DNA of 64,000 nucleotides from Ignavibacteria bacterium (GTDB taxonomy: Bacteria > Bacteroidota > Ignavibacteria > Kapaibacteriales > UBA4661). The stretch covers positions 94,975-158,974 of the forward strand of contig JAAFIV010000007.1 in assembly GCA_013298775.1 (NCBI GenBank), read 5' to 3'. Position 1 is the first letter of the stretch. Every line of letters starts with the position of its first letter. The notes under the pieces are model-generated. The model was not told the origin of the DNA and did not search any database. It saw only the letters and a list, made by a program, of their open reading frames with translations. Both the position numbers and the translations under genes were made by a program. Positions 26,944 to 36,040 of the stretch are shown in pieces.

Positions 26944-28140
26944 TTACCCGCCAAGTGCCGCCAATTCTTCTTCATAGAGCTTTTTCTGCATTTCTAAAAG
27001 CGTCATTTCATGCTCAATCGTGGCAAGTTTGCGCTTGACGGAATCCGCCGTCGAGCTAGATTCTACGCGCTCTTGAAGCAAAATATGGTCGAGCAATACG
27101 AGTGCGACCATTGCCTCTGCAACGGGAACAACACGTGGGCAAATACACGGGTCGTGCCGACCTTCTACCTTAAAATCAACCATTTCACCGCGTTTGTTGG
27201 CGGTTTGTACGGGTTTGGTGATGGACGAAGCGGGCTTGACTGCAATGCGCACAACAATATCTTCGCCGTTGGAAATGCCGCCAATCACGCCTCCAGCCTT
27301 GTTGGTGACGGTGCGGAAGTTTCCGTGTTCGTCTTTGAAGTACGGGTCGTTGTTCTCGCTGCCGCGCAGTAACACGCTTTCAAAGCCATTGCCAATTTCA
27401 AATCCTTTGATTGCACCCAGCGTCATGAGTGCGTGTGCGAGGTCTGCGTCGAGTTTGTGGTAAATTGGCTCGCCCAAGCCCGCCGGACAGCCCTTGACAA
27501 CAACTTCCACCACACCACCAATGGAATCACCTTCGGCTTGTGCTGCTTGAATCACAGCAATCATGCGCTCTGCAGAGGCGGCATCGGTTGTGCGGACGAT
27601 GTTTGCTTCAATTTGCGCGACATCAAGGGAATCCGTCGAAACCTCCGAGCGTACATTGCCTACCTGCCGCGTAAAACCGATAATCTGCACCCCGCGCTCT
27701 GCTAATACTTGCTTTGCAATACCGCCCGCCGCCACGCGCAACGCCGTTTCGCGCCCGCTTGCTCGCCCGCCGCCACGAAAATCGAACACACCATATTTTT
27801 GCAAATACGTGTGGCTCGCGTGTCCAGGGCGCAGTATTTCTGCGATGTCGCCGTAATCTTTGGAACGCTGGTCTTGATTTTTAATGAGAATACAAATGGG
27901 CGTTCCCGTCGTTTTCCCTTCGTAGATGCCGCTTACAATCTGGGCTTGGTCGGGTTCGTTGCGTGGCGTGGTGACGCTGCTTTGCCCAGGTTTGCGGCGA
28001 TTGAGGTCGCGTTGGATTGTCTCGGTGTCAATCGGAATACCAGCTTTCATGCCGTCGAGAACCACGCCGATATACGCTCCGTGACTTTCGCCAAAGGTGA
28101 TAAAACTGTATGTGTTGCCAAAAGAATTTGCACTATTCAT
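26944..28140 (-). CDS. aroC: Chorismate synthase
   Basis: A 398-residue enzyme that converts 5-enolpyruvylshikimate-3-phosphate to chorismate, using reduced FMN. Signatures are FGESHG near residue 16, KPGQSSVTTPRNEPD, RPGHASHTYLQKYG, the GGGRASGRETALRVAAGG block and, near the C-terminus, RHDPCICPRVVPVAEAM. Full length. The start is ATG 28140 (MNSANSFGN), and a longer frame to 28218 has no homology. Its product feeds anthranilate synthesis by the TrpG system encoded nearby. Confidence 0.96.
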   Translation of the reverse strand: MNSANSFGNTYSFITFGESHGAYIGVVLDGMKAGIPIDTETIQRDLNRRKPGQSSVTTPRNEPDQAQIVSGIYEGKTTGTPICILIKNQDQRSKDYGDIAEILRPGHASHTYLQKYGVFDFRGGGRASGRETALRVAAGGIAKQVLAERGVQIIGFTRQVGNVRSEVSTDSLDVAQIEANIVRTTDAASAERMIAVIQAAQAEGDSIGGVVEVVVKGCPAGLGEPIYHKLDADLAHALMTLGAIKGFEIGNGFESVLLRGSENNDPYFKDEHGNFRTVTNKAGGVIGGISNGEDIVVRIAVKPASSITKPVQTANKRGEMVDFKVEGRHDPCICPRVVPVAEAMVALVLLDHILLQERVESSSTADSVKRKLATIEHEMTLLEMQKKLYEEELAALGG

Positions 28141-28512
28141 AAAACGTGAGTGTTTGAAAGGTGATGATAGTTGATGGTATGCCTGTTTGTTGCAATGTTG
28201 CTGCGCCAAAATATACACAAATTCACGAAATTTTTTTATCGAAACCTTGAAAAAGCCATTGTGCGGCTCTTGCAGGAATGCGTGTTTGGTTGTAATTTAC
28301 TTCATAAGTTTTGCATATAAAATTTCTTTATCAGTAGCACAGACATTCTTGTCTGTAAGTATTGGTGCCGTGTTCAGGCGAGCAACACAGACAAGAATGC
28401 CTGTGCCACTCAAGTCTGTATTTACTGTGGTATTGAGAGATTGTATCATGCTGAAACTCAAATTGTGAGAAAAAACGCTTGACAAAAACTTCCTCATCCT
28501 TTTCAAATTTTT
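28141..28512. other. Divergent aroC/trpC intergenic region
   Basis: About 370 bp holding one family-1 palindrome (28333-28410) and otherwise AT-rich sequence. Promoters for both genes must lie here. No convincing TAnnTTTG box was found, although a near miss with 3 rather than 2 spacer bases exists on the aroC side. Confidence 0.5.
28333..28410. repeat. Palindromic repeat, family 1, core-only copy
   Basis: AGTAGCACAGACATTCTTGT and CAGACAAGAATGCCTGTGCC form the inverted arms around the centre TATTGGTGCCGTGTTCAGGC. The outer CACGACAAAA arms are lacking and no flanking duplication is evident. Confidence 0.75.
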
Positions 28513-29346
28513 ATGACCATACTTGACCAGATTGTAGCTTACAAGCGGTCTGCGCTTGCCGAACATAAAGAATTATATCCTGCAAAATTATTGGAAAAAT
28601 CGCTGTATTTTGCTTCGCCAACGGTTTCGCTGACGAAATATTTGACACGACCAGATAAAAGCGGAATTATTGCGGAAATCAAGCGTGCATCGCCCTCGAA
28701 AGGTGTTATCAACAAATATGTTTCGATTGAGCGGACTTCGATTGGGTACATGCAAGCGGGCGCGTCGGCGTTGTCGATTTTGACCGATGAAAAGTTTTTT
28801 CACGGAAAAAATGATGACCTGAAAGCCGCACGGAAGTTCAATTATTGCCCAATTTTGCGCAAAGATTTTACAATTGATGAGTACCAAATAATTGAAGCAA
28901 AATCTATCGGCGCGGATGCTATTTTGCTTATTGCGGCAATTCTCACGCCCGAAGAAATCAAGCAGTTCTCCAAAACCGCACAATCACTGGGCTTGGAGGT
29001 GTTATTGGAAGTGCATAACCGCGAAGAATTAGAGCGAAGTGTGTGCGATTCGTTGAATGTTGTTGGTGTGAATAATCGGAACCTTCACGATTTTTCGCTG
29101 TCGCTCGAAACCTCCGAAGAACTTGCGCATCTGATTCCGAACAGTATGGTGAAAATCTCGGAAAGCGGCATAAAATCTGCTGCGGATGTGCATCGTTTGC
29201 GGAGTGTTGGCTTTCAAGGATTTCTCATTGGCGAGCAATTTATGCAGCATAGCCGCCCAGAAGAAGCCTGTGCCGAATTTATTCGCGAAGTGCGTTCCTA
29301 TACCAGCACGGTGAAAGCATTGGGATTTGCGGAAATGCCTTCGTAA
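28513..29346 (+). CDS. trpC: Indole-3-glycerol phosphate synthase
   Basis: A 277-residue TIM-barrel enzyme that cyclises carboxyphenylamino-deoxyribulose phosphate to indole-glycerol phosphate in tryptophan synthesis. Signatures: GIIAEIKRASPSKGVI, ILRKDFTIDEYQI, AILLIAAIL, LLEVHNREEL, GVNNRNLHDF and SESGIKSAAD. Full length with a start at ATG 28513. Transcribed towards the acidic-protein gene and trpB. Confidence 0.96.
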   Translation: MTILDQIVAYKRSALAEHKELYPAKLLEKSLYFASPTVSLTKYLTRPDKSGIIAEIKRASPSKGVINKYVSIERTSIGYMQAGASALSILTDEKFFHGKNDDLKAARKFNYCPILRKDFTIDEYQIIEAKSIGADAILLIAAILTPEEIKQFSKTAQSLGLEVLLEVHNREELERSVCDSLNVVGVNNRNLHDFSLSLETSEELAHLIPNSMVKISESGIKSAADVHRLRSVGFQGFLIGEQFMQHSRPEEACAEFIREVRSYTSTVKALGFAEMPS

Positions 29347-29495
29347 ATTCGAGAGTAGTTTTTCGAGCGTTTCGATAAAGCGTTTTGATAAAGTATTTCG
29401 TAAATTTTGGCGCACGTTTTGTAGCTATCGTTACTGCAATGAACACAATCAGAAATATCACCTAATTCTTTACATTTTATTTTACCATTTTTTTT

Positions 29496-29501
29496 AAGGA
29501 G
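29496..29501 (+). promoter_or_regulatory. Strong Shine-Dalgarno site of the acidic-protein gene
   Basis: AAGGAG ends 5 bp before ATG 29507. Most genes in this window lack a recognisable Shine-Dalgarno sequence, so this one stands out and fixes the start. Confidence 0.7.
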
Positions 29502-29506
29502 TTCGT

Positions 29507-29971
29507 ATGCCCACTTTGGCACTTTTTGAAGAAACATCTCTGCTCCAAACCGCGCCATTGCTTGAGAGTTCATATTTTTATCCAACGGCAGTCTCTCTCC
29601 GCGAGCAAGTTCTGCTGCTTGGCGGATTGGATACTTTTCTCTTCGGAACACCGCATTCCAGCATTGTTGTCGCTGATGCCCGCCGAGCGGATGCTGTTAC
29701 GGAAATCGCACCCTTTTTGAATGCCAAAGGGCGTGCAAAAAAAGAGGAAGATTTCGAGGACGAAGACGATGATGAGGATGAAGATGACTTTGAAGACGAT
29801 GATGAGGACGAAGATGACGATGATGATTACGATGAAGAAGACCTCGCTGGACTTGGAGAATTCGATTCCGATGAAGATGAAGACGATGAAATTGACGATG
29901 AGGAAGATATCGAATTTGAAGATTTCGATGAGGAAGATTTCGACCTCGATGATGAAGATGACGATTTTTAA
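29507..29971 (+). CDS. Highly acidic protein of unknown function
   Basis: A 154-residue protein. The N-terminal 75 residues look folded (VSLREQVLLLGGLDTFLFGTPHSSIVVADARR). The C-terminal half is almost pure Asp/Glu with a few Phe, Leu and Tyr (EDFEDEDDDEDEDDFEDD and more). No family recognised. It lies between trpC and trpB with a strong ribosome site, so it is probably well expressed. The tail could bind cations or mimic nucleic acid, but this is only inference from charge. Confidence 0.7.
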   Translation: MPTLALFEETSLLQTAPLLESSYFYPTAVSLREQVLLLGGLDTFLFGTPHSSIVVADARRADAVTEIAPFLNAKGRAKKEEDFEDEDDDEDEDDFEDDDEDEDDDDDYDEEDLAGLGEFDSDEDEDDEIDDEEDIEFEDFDEEDFDLDDEDDDF

Positions 29972-30068
29972 TCGTCCACAGTTTGTGCTGAATGCGCCCG
30001 AAACCTGATTTTGCCAGTCTTGTAGCCTATGCAAACAGTTTTCGGGCGTTACAGTTTATTCCATTTTA

Positions 30069-30221
30069 CTTTTGGTACACGACAAAATTCCTTTCATAGT
30101 GGCACAGACATTCTTGTCTGTGAGTATCGGTGCAAGGTTCAGGTGAAAAACACAGACAAGAATGTCTGTGCCACTGAAGCCTGATTTTATCAATGTTTCA
30201 AAGATTTTATCGTGTACTGAG
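30069..30221. mobile_element. MITE-like palindromic element, family 1, directly upstream of trpB
   Basis: 153 bp with inverted ends GTACACGACAAAAT (30075-30088) and ATTTTATCGTGTAC (30204-30217), and inner arms CACAGACATTCTTGTCTGTG and CACAGACAAGAATGTCTGTG. CCATTTTA flanks both sides (30061-30068 and 30222-30229). It ends 19 bp before the trpB start, so it separates trpB from its former upstream region. Confidence 0.82.
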
Positions 30222-30240
30222 CCATTTTATTTTATTTGCC

Positions 30241-31506
30241 ATGCTCAAAACTCCCTCTTCAAGCGTATTTGCTTCCATTATTGCTACTTCGCTCACGCGC
30301 ACATCGGAAAAATTTGCTGTGAGCAACGAAGGATATTACGGCGATTTTGGTGGTGCATTTATTCCCGAAATGCTCTATCCGAATGTCGAGCATTTGCGGT
30401 CTGTCTATGCAGAAATTATTGCCGAGCCAAGTTTTCAAGCGGAATTTGAGGCATTGCTCCGAGATTACGTCGGTCGCCCAACGCCATTGTACCTAGCAAA
30501 GCGATTGTCGGAATTCTACAAAACCCGTATTTACTTGAAGCGCGAGGATTTGAACCACACTGGAGCGCATAAAATCAACAACACTGTTGGGCAAGTGCTG
30601 GTTGCAAAGCGTCTTGGAAAAAAGCGTATTATCGCTGAAACAGGCGCGGGGCAACATGGCGTTGCGACGGCGACGGTGTGCGCTCTTATGGGCTTGGAAT
30701 GCGTTGTGTATATGGGTGAGATTGACATTGCCCGCCAAAAGCCAAACGTAGAGCGGATGAAGCTCTTGGGTGCGAAAATTGTTCCAGCAATGTCGGGCAG
30801 CAAAACCCTGAAAGACGCTACAAATGAAGCCATGCGCGATTGGATTAGCAATCCCGAAGACACGCACTATATCATCGGTTCGGTTGTGGGACCGCATCCG
30901 TATCCCGATATGGTGTCGCGGTTTCAATCGGTGATAAGCGAGGAAATCAAGCAACAACTTCTTGAAATGGAAGGGCGCACCAATCCTGATTACGTGCTGG
31001 CATGCGTAGGCGGCGGCTCGAATGCAATTGGCGCATTTTACCATTTCTTGGACGATGAGCGTGTGCGTCTTGTCGCGCTTGAAGCAGGTGGAAAGGGCGT
31101 AGATACTGGCTTCTCTGCTGCTACTACCGCGCTCGGCAAGCCAGGCGTTCTGCACGGCAGCCGCACATTCCTCATGCAAACCCCTGACGGGCAAGTCGTA
31201 GAGCCATTTTCCATTTCTGCGGGCTTGGATTATCCGGGTATTGGTCCTATTCACGCACACTTGTTCGCCTCGAAACGCGCAGAATTCCACGCTGTAACCG
31301 ATGACGAAGCAATGCAAGCAGGAAAATTTCTTGCCCGAATGGAAGGAATTATCCCAGCGCTCGAGACCGCACACGCGCTCGCACACTTAGAAAAAATAAA
31401 CGCCAAGCCGCATGAAATCGTTGTTATCAACCTTTCTGGTCGGGGCGATAAAGATTTACAAACGTATATTGATGGCGGACAAGAAGCCCGTCCACACAAG
31501 CATTGA
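30241..31506 (+). CDS. trpB: Tryptophan synthase beta subunit
   Basis: A 421-residue PLP enzyme joining indole and serine to tryptophan. Signatures: [15 protein letters not shown], catalytic Lys111 in [34 protein letters not shown] and LSGRGDKDL. Full length from ATG 30241 (MLKTPSSS); the in-frame extension to 30193 lies in the mobile element. No trpA follows; the next gene is an adenylate cyclase, so the alpha subunit must be elsewhere. Confidence 0.96.
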   Translation: MLKTPSSSVFASIIATSLTRTSEKFAVSNEGYYGDFGGAFIPEMLYPNVEHLRSVYAEIIAEPSFQAEFEALLRDYVGRPTPLYLAKRLSEFYKTRIYLKREDLNHTGAHKINNTVGQVLVAKRLGKKRIIAETGAGQHGVATATVCALMGLECVVYMGEIDIARQKPNVERMKLLGAKIVPAMSGSKTLKDATNEAMRDWISNPEDTHYIIGSVVGPHPYPDMVSRFQSVISEEIKQQLLEMEGRTNPDYVLACVGGGSNAIGAFYHFLDDERVRLVALEAGGKGVDTGFSAATTALGKPGVLHGSRTFLMQTPDGQVVEPFSISAGLDYPGIGPIHAHLFASKRAEFHAVTDDEAMQAGKFLARMEGIIPALETAHALAHLEKINAKPHEIVVINLSGRGDKDLQTYIDGGQEARPHKH

Positions 31507-31539
31507 TGAGCCTGTCGGGTTTTTGACGGTTATGGTTTT

Positions 31540-31713
31540 GGTACACAAAAAATCTCTGAACAAAAGGTAATATCAGGCTTCGGTGGCACAGACATTCTTG
31601 TCTGTGTTTGTCCACGAAATTTGCACTACCACTCACAGACAAGAATGTCTGTGCCACTATTGAAGAAATTTTTGTCGTGTACTCAATTTTTGTCGTGTAC
31701 TCGTCGTGTACTC
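31540..31713. mobile_element. MITE-like element, family 1, inverted orientation, with triplicated end
   Basis: Reads as the reverse of the copies at 25.9 and 30.1 kb, with GGCACAGACATTCTTGTCTG and ACAGACAAGAATGTCTGTGC arms. The right end carries GTCGTGTACTC three times (31674-31684, 31692-31702, 31703-31713). CGGTTAT occurs on both sides (31527-31533 and 31722-31728), a weaker duplication. It occupies the trpB-cyclase gap. Confidence 0.75.
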
Positions 31714-31764
31714 AAGGTTTCCGGTTATCCTTATCGAAATTTTCCCAATTATTTGTTACGCGCT

Positions 31765-33927
31765 ATGAAATTCTCCTTTCCACGCATAAAATTTTTCCAG
31801 AATGCACATCTCACCATCAAGTCCAAATTGATGCTTGTGCTTATTCTGCTGTGTGCCGCGTCAATGCTGACTTTTGGGGTGAAATCGTATTTGGATTTTC
31901 GTAACACAATTGCCAAGCGTTTGATGTCCAAACTCACCACAAACCGCAATACGAAGCTGCATCACATCAAATTTTACTTTGATAACATTCGCAAGCAAGT
32001 ATCGGTGCTGAGTCAAGACCGTGCATTTATTGAAGCAATGCAGGAGTTTCGCAGCAATTTCCATGAAACTGGGAGCATTCAAGCCTCCAGTAGCGCAACG
32101 GTGCAGGTGCGAGAGTATTACACGAAAGAATTTCTGCCTCGCATTGGCGGCGATTCGGCAAAGAATTTTGTGATTGATGCCTTTCTGCCACAAACACCTG
32201 CGGCGATGTATTTGCAGTATCATTACATTGCCCAAAACCCGCATCCAGTCGGGCAAAAGCTCAAGTTGATGCAAGCGACAGATTCCTCAAATTATACTAA
32301 AACGCACGCGAAATTTCACCCGATGTTCAGGGAATTTGTTGAGAAATTCAACTATTACGATATGTTCCTCATTGACGCAGAAACAGGCGACGTGGTGTAT
32401 TCCGTGTTTAAGGAAACCGACTTTACTACAAATTTGAAAACCGGACCCAATCGCGGGAGCAGCCTTGCAAAGCTCTACGAAAATGTCTCGCTTTCAAAGG
32501 AACGCGGCTATGTAAAAATAATGGACTTCCTGCCATATGAACCAAGCTATGGTGCGCCTGCATCGTTTATTGGTGCGCCAATTTTCAACGAAGGAAAATT
32601 GGTTGGCATTTTAGCATTTCAAGTGTCGGTGGATGAAATTACGAAAATCACGACGAGCAATCAGGACTGGAAAGGCGATGGATTGGGCGTAACAGGCGAA
32701 ACCTACCTCGTTGGACCAGATTACACCATGCGCTCACAATCGCGCTTTTTGCTTCAGGATTCAAAGAAATATATTGAGGATCTGAAAAAAACGAATATTC
32801 CGCTCAATACGATTCAAAAAATTGAATACCTGAAAACCTCCATTTTACTACAAGAAGTACGCTCTGAAGCCACAATTGATGCGCAAGCTGGGCGTGCTGA
32901 TGCAAAGTTTATCAAGGATTATCGCGGCGTTGAGGTGATTAGTGCTTACGCGCCCTTGCAAATCCCCGATTTACAATGGGCATTGATGTCGGAAATGGAT
33001 GTTTCGGAAGCCTTTGAGCCAGTGTATGAGTATGAACGCTCGTTGCTGGTGTGGATTGCGGTGAGCATCATTATTGCGACGATTGTCGCGCTTATTGTTG
33101 CCAATACGCTCACGCGCCCCATTTCCGACCTCACCTACAATGCGCAAAGTATCAGCGAAGGGCGCATGACCGATTTGCGGCGAGTTCGGACGGGCGATGA
33201 ATTTGAGCGGCTTTCCACGTCGTTTGAAATGATGGTGCAAAGTCTGCAAGCCCAACGCGAACTTGTGGAGATGCGCAATAAAGACTTTGAAAAGCTGTTG
33301 TATGGCGTGTTTCCTGAAGCCGTCGCCCGACGTTTGGAAAATCACGAGCGAAATTTTGTCGAAACCGCAAGCAGCGTGAGTGTGATTGTTTCGGATGTTG
33401 TCGGCTTTGGAAGGCTGATGCACACTATCGGCAATGAAAAAGCGGTCGAGATTTACAAAGACATGCTCGTTGCCTTCGACGAAGCCGCAACACGGCACGG
33501 CGTAGAAAAAGTAAAAACGCTGGGCGATTCCTACATTGCTGCGGCGGGCTTATTTACGCCACAAATTGACCATGCTATTCACGCAGTGGAATTTGCCAAT
33601 GATATTCGTAGTATTGTGCAGCGTGTTGGCTCGGAACGAGGATTGTCGCTGGATTTAGCGGTTGGTATTCACACGGGCGAAGTCACGAGCTATCTGCTTG
33701 GACGGCGCACATTCAATTTTGATATTATTGGTGAAACCGTGCAGGTAGCGCAAGACCTCTGCGAAGCAGCATTAGAACGGCGTGGCGGCTTGATGATTTC
33801 CCAATCTATCTATGACCTCACACAAGGTTTGTATGAATTCGATAGCAGTGCGCCGCTCACGGCAAACGGGCGACTTGCCTTGCCTACGTGGTCGCTGAAA
33901 AGCTCGAAATTAGCGGTTCGGGAATAA
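31765..33927 (+). CDS. Membrane-bound class III adenylate cyclase with Cache-like sensor and HAMP
   Basis: A 720-residue protein starting at ATG 31765 (MKFSFPRIKF). The longer frame begins inside a palindromic repeat. Layout: a membrane helix near 16-38, a large extracytoplasmic double-Cache-like sensor (about 50-395, with GAPIFNEGKLVGILAFQVS), a second helix near 425-450, a HAMP domain, and a class III catalytic domain (about 515-705). The metal-binding Asp is in IVSDVVGFG near 542, the second in TLGDSY near 585. Lys in VEKVKTLGD and Asp in FNFDIIG fit ATP rather than GTP. It should make cAMP in response to an external signal. Directly followed by an MscS channel with a cyclic-nucleotide domain. 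Confidence 0.9.
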   Translation: MKFSFPRIKFFQNAHLTIKSKLMLVLILLCAASMLTFGVKSYLDFRNTIAKRLMSKLTTNRNTKLHHIKFYFDNIRKQVSVLSQDRAFIEAMQEFRSNFHETGSIQASSSATVQVREYYTKEFLPRIGGDSAKNFVIDAFLPQTPAAMYLQYHYIAQNPHPVGQKLKLMQATDSSNYTKTHAKFHPMFREFVEKFNYYDMFLIDAETGDVVYSVFKETDFTTNLKTGPNRGSSLAKLYENVSLSKERGYVKIMDFLPYEPSYGAPASFIGAPIFNEGKLVGILAFQVSVDEITKITTSNQDWKGDGLGVTGETYLVGPDYTMRSQSRFLLQDSKKYIEDLKKTNIPLNTIQKIEYLKTSILLQEVRSEATIDAQAGRADAKFIKDYRGVEVISAYAPLQIPDLQWALMSEMDVSEAFEPVYEYERSLLVWIAVSIIIATIVALIVANTLTRPISDLTYNAQSISEGRMTDLRRVRTGDEFERLSTSFEMMVQSLQAQRELVEMRNKDFEKLLYGVFPEAVARRLENHERNFVETASSVSVIVSDVVGFGRLMHTIGNEKAVEIYKDMLVAFDEAATRHGVEKVKTLGDSYIAAAGLFTPQIDHAIHAVEFANDIRSIVQRVGSERGLSLDLAVGIHTGEVTSYLLGRRTFNFDIIGETVQVAQDLCEAALERRGGLMISQSIYDLTQGLYEFDSSAPLTANGRLALPTWSLKSSKLAVRE

Positions 33928-33942
33928 CTACATGAGCATCGT

Positions 33943-33984
33943 GTAGCGCAGACAACTTGAAGGCAGCCCTCAAGTCCGCGCTAC
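33943..33984. repeat. Hairpin after the cyclase gene
   Basis: GTAGCGCAGACAACTTGA pairs with TCAAGTCCGCGCTAC with small bulges. There is no T-run, so it is more likely a palindromic repeat than a strong terminator, though it could weaken read-through into the channel gene. Confidence 0.55.
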
Positions 33985-34045
33985 TTCCAATGAATATTGT
34001 CTGCTCCAAACAAACTTCAATGTTCACTTTTTCGCCACCTCGACC

Positions 34046-35464
34046 ATGCCAACACAAGAACTACTTTATTGGGTGATTGGTCTTAGTATCGCCTTTCCGC
34101 TTATTGTCGTTATTCTAACGGAATTACGGGCGAAAATGCGCCACGATACTGCCTTGCAGCTTATTCGGATTACCACGAATTCGACCGTGCCGCTCTGCGC
34201 ACTCTGGATATTGCTGGAAAAAGTATTTGAAATGCCGCGTACCGATACTATTTCAAAAATTGTACAAACACTGTGCTGGGTCAGTGTTTTGAACATGTTT
34301 TTGCTTCTTGTCAATACCTTACTCACCTCGCGGAATTCCAAAAAACAAGCTCCATCGAAGGTCTTGCTTGATTTTGTGCGCTTTGTGCTGATTTTAGTAG
34401 GAACAGGCGTGGTGCTGGCGTTTGTCTGGAATGTCAATCTTGGCGGGGTTTTGACGACGCTTGGCGTTGGTTCAATTATCATCGGTTTTGCATTGCAGGA
34501 TACGCTTGGCAGCATTGTTTCAGGCTTTCTGACGATGGTTCGCCGCCCGTTTGTGGTTGGTGATAAAGTTGAAATTGGTGGTATGGAGGGCGAGGTGCGC
34601 GAAATCACGTGGAACTCAGTTGTATTGCGCCGTCCAGACCGTTCGCTTGCATATTTACCACAAGCAGAAGTGGCGAAAAAAACGGTTGTGAATATTACAC
34701 GTCTCACAGGAACAGAGCATACAGAAATTTTCGTGGATTTCTCCAAACAGCACCCGCCGAATAACGTCAAGCGCGTTCTCATGTCTGCATTGTGGAGTAC
34801 ACCAGGTGTAGCGCAAGAGCCGCCACCGCTTGTGCGCACAAAAGAGCATACGGATATTAATATTCGCTATTCGGTGCGTTTTTGGACCGAGCAGAGTATT
34901 TCGCCGCTTGAGACGCAAGACCACTTTTTAAGCCGTTTGTGGTATGTTGCAAAACGCTATGATTTGAAATGCGAACTTCCAACGCGCAAGTTTATTCAAT
35001 CGGTGGAAATAAATAACAAAGAACGCTTGCTGTCGGAATATTCTGAAGAAATTTCCAATGTTCCGCTTCTCTTCAAGATGGGCGGAAACATGCTTGAATA
35101 CGTGGCACAAGGCGCAACTCTGCATGAATACGCCTCTGGTGAACATGTTATCCGCGAGGGAGAAATGGCAAATTCGCTGTTTGTGATTATTCAAGGCGAT
35201 GCACGTGCTTTGGTTTCGGATAGAACTGGAAAGCCGCGCCAAGCCTTTATTTTGAAGAATGGTGAATTTTTTGGCGAATCGTCGTTATTCTCTGGTCGCC
35301 CGTGTCCGTATAGCGTTGTTGCGCTGAACGACCTTAGCGTGGTGCTGCTGGACAAGGCAATGGTGAATCGCATTGTTGAAACAGATACCTTGATGGTGCG
35401 TGAGATTGGGCGCGTCATCTCCGACCGCCGCGAGCGCATTTCCAATGTTGCGATGATTAGCTGA
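34046..35464 (+). CDS. MscS-type channel with C-terminal cyclic-nucleotide-binding domain
   Basis: A 472-residue protein. Four hydrophobic N-terminal segments (about 5-24, 44-61, 70-92, 107-130) precede an MscS pore helix region (about 131-172, TTLGVGSIIIGFALQDTLGS) and the MscS beta domain (RRPFVVGDKVEIGGMEGEV). A CAP_ED/cNMP-binding domain lies at about 345-460 (YASGEHVIREGEMANSLFVI). Family members with this layout are called bCNG channels, and at least some respond to cAMP. The phosphate-binding cassette reads FGESSLFSGRPCPYSVVA, so the usual Arg of the PRSATV-type motif appears to be Cys. Ligand binding may therefore be altered. The gene is 118 bp after an adenylate cyclase on the same strand. 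Confidence 0.9.
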   Translation: MPTQELLYWVIGLSIAFPLIVVILTELRAKMRHDTALQLIRITTNSTVPLCALWILLEKVFEMPRTDTISKIVQTLCWVSVLNMFLLLVNTLLTSRNSKKQAPSKVLLDFVRFVLILVGTGVVLAFVWNVNLGGVLTTLGVGSIIIGFALQDTLGSIVSGFLTMVRRPFVVGDKVEIGGMEGEVREITWNSVVLRRPDRSLAYLPQAEVAKKTVVNITRLTGTEHTEIFVDFSKQHPPNNVKRVLMSALWSTPGVAQEPPPLVRTKEHTDINIRYSVRFWTEQSISPLETQDHFLSRLWYVAKRYDLKCELPTRKFIQSVEINNKERLLSEYSEEISNVPLLFKMGGNMLEYVAQGATLHEYASGEHVIREGEMANSLFVIIQGDARALVSDRTGKPRQAFILKNGEFFGESSLFSGRPCPYSVVALNDLSVVLLDKAMVNRIVETDTLMVREIGRVISDRRERISNVAMIS

Positions 35465-35532
35465 CCTCATTGAGACATCCCCATCTCATCCTATCATAAA
35501 TAACTCAATATCTATAAAACCTTCCCAAAACT

Positions 35533-36006
35533 ATGCACCCAAACGAAGAACTCATCGCGAAGCTCTATACAGGCTTTCAAAATCTTGATGCCAAAGCAAT
35601 GGGCGAATGCTATCATCCCGACGTAACGTTTACCGATGAAGCATTTACAAACTTGAATTACAAACAAACGCTTGCTATGTGGTCAATGCTTTGCTCGCGA
35701 GCGCGAAATTTTAATCTGCTTTTTTCTGATGTTGTTGCCAACGACACAAGCGGGAAAGCGCATTGGGAGCCGACTTACACGTTTACTTCCACAGGGCGTT
35801 TGGTGCATAATATCATTGATTCGGAATTTGAATTCAAGGATGGAAAAATTATCCGTCAGCGTGATCATTTCGACTTTTACCGTTGGTCGCGGCAAGCACT
35901 CGGCGCAGCAGGAATGCTGCTCGGCTGGACACCCATACTAGCGAATAAAGTGAAAACCGAAGCAATGAAGGGCTTGGCGCAGTATATGGAAAAGCATAGT
36001 TTGTAG
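35533..36006 (+). CDS. NTF2/SnoaL-like fold protein
   Basis: A 157-residue protein of the SnoaL-like/NTF2 superfamily, a cone-shaped alpha+beta fold used by small isomerases and ligand-binding proteins. Recognisable parts: LIAKLYTGFQNLDAKAMGECYHPDVTFTDEAF at the start and FEFKDGKIIRQRDHFDFYRWSRQALG near the end. Substrate unknown. Same strand as the channel gene, 68 bp downstream. Confidence 0.75.
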   Translation: MHPNEELIAKLYTGFQNLDAKAMGECYHPDVTFTDEAFTNLNYKQTLAMWSMLCSRARNFNLLFSDVVANDTSGKAHWEPTYTFTSTGRLVHNIIDSEFEFKDGKIIRQRDHFDFYRWSRQALGAAGMLLGWTPILANKVKTEAMKGLAQYMEKHSL

Positions 36007-36040
36007 AAAACGTATTTTGCTTGAACAATTCTCACCATAT

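Noticed and set aside
3995..31713. Repeated palindromes as a possible CRISPR array
   Set aside because: Copies are kilobases apart, vary in length and are not separated by uniform spacers; no cas genes are present.
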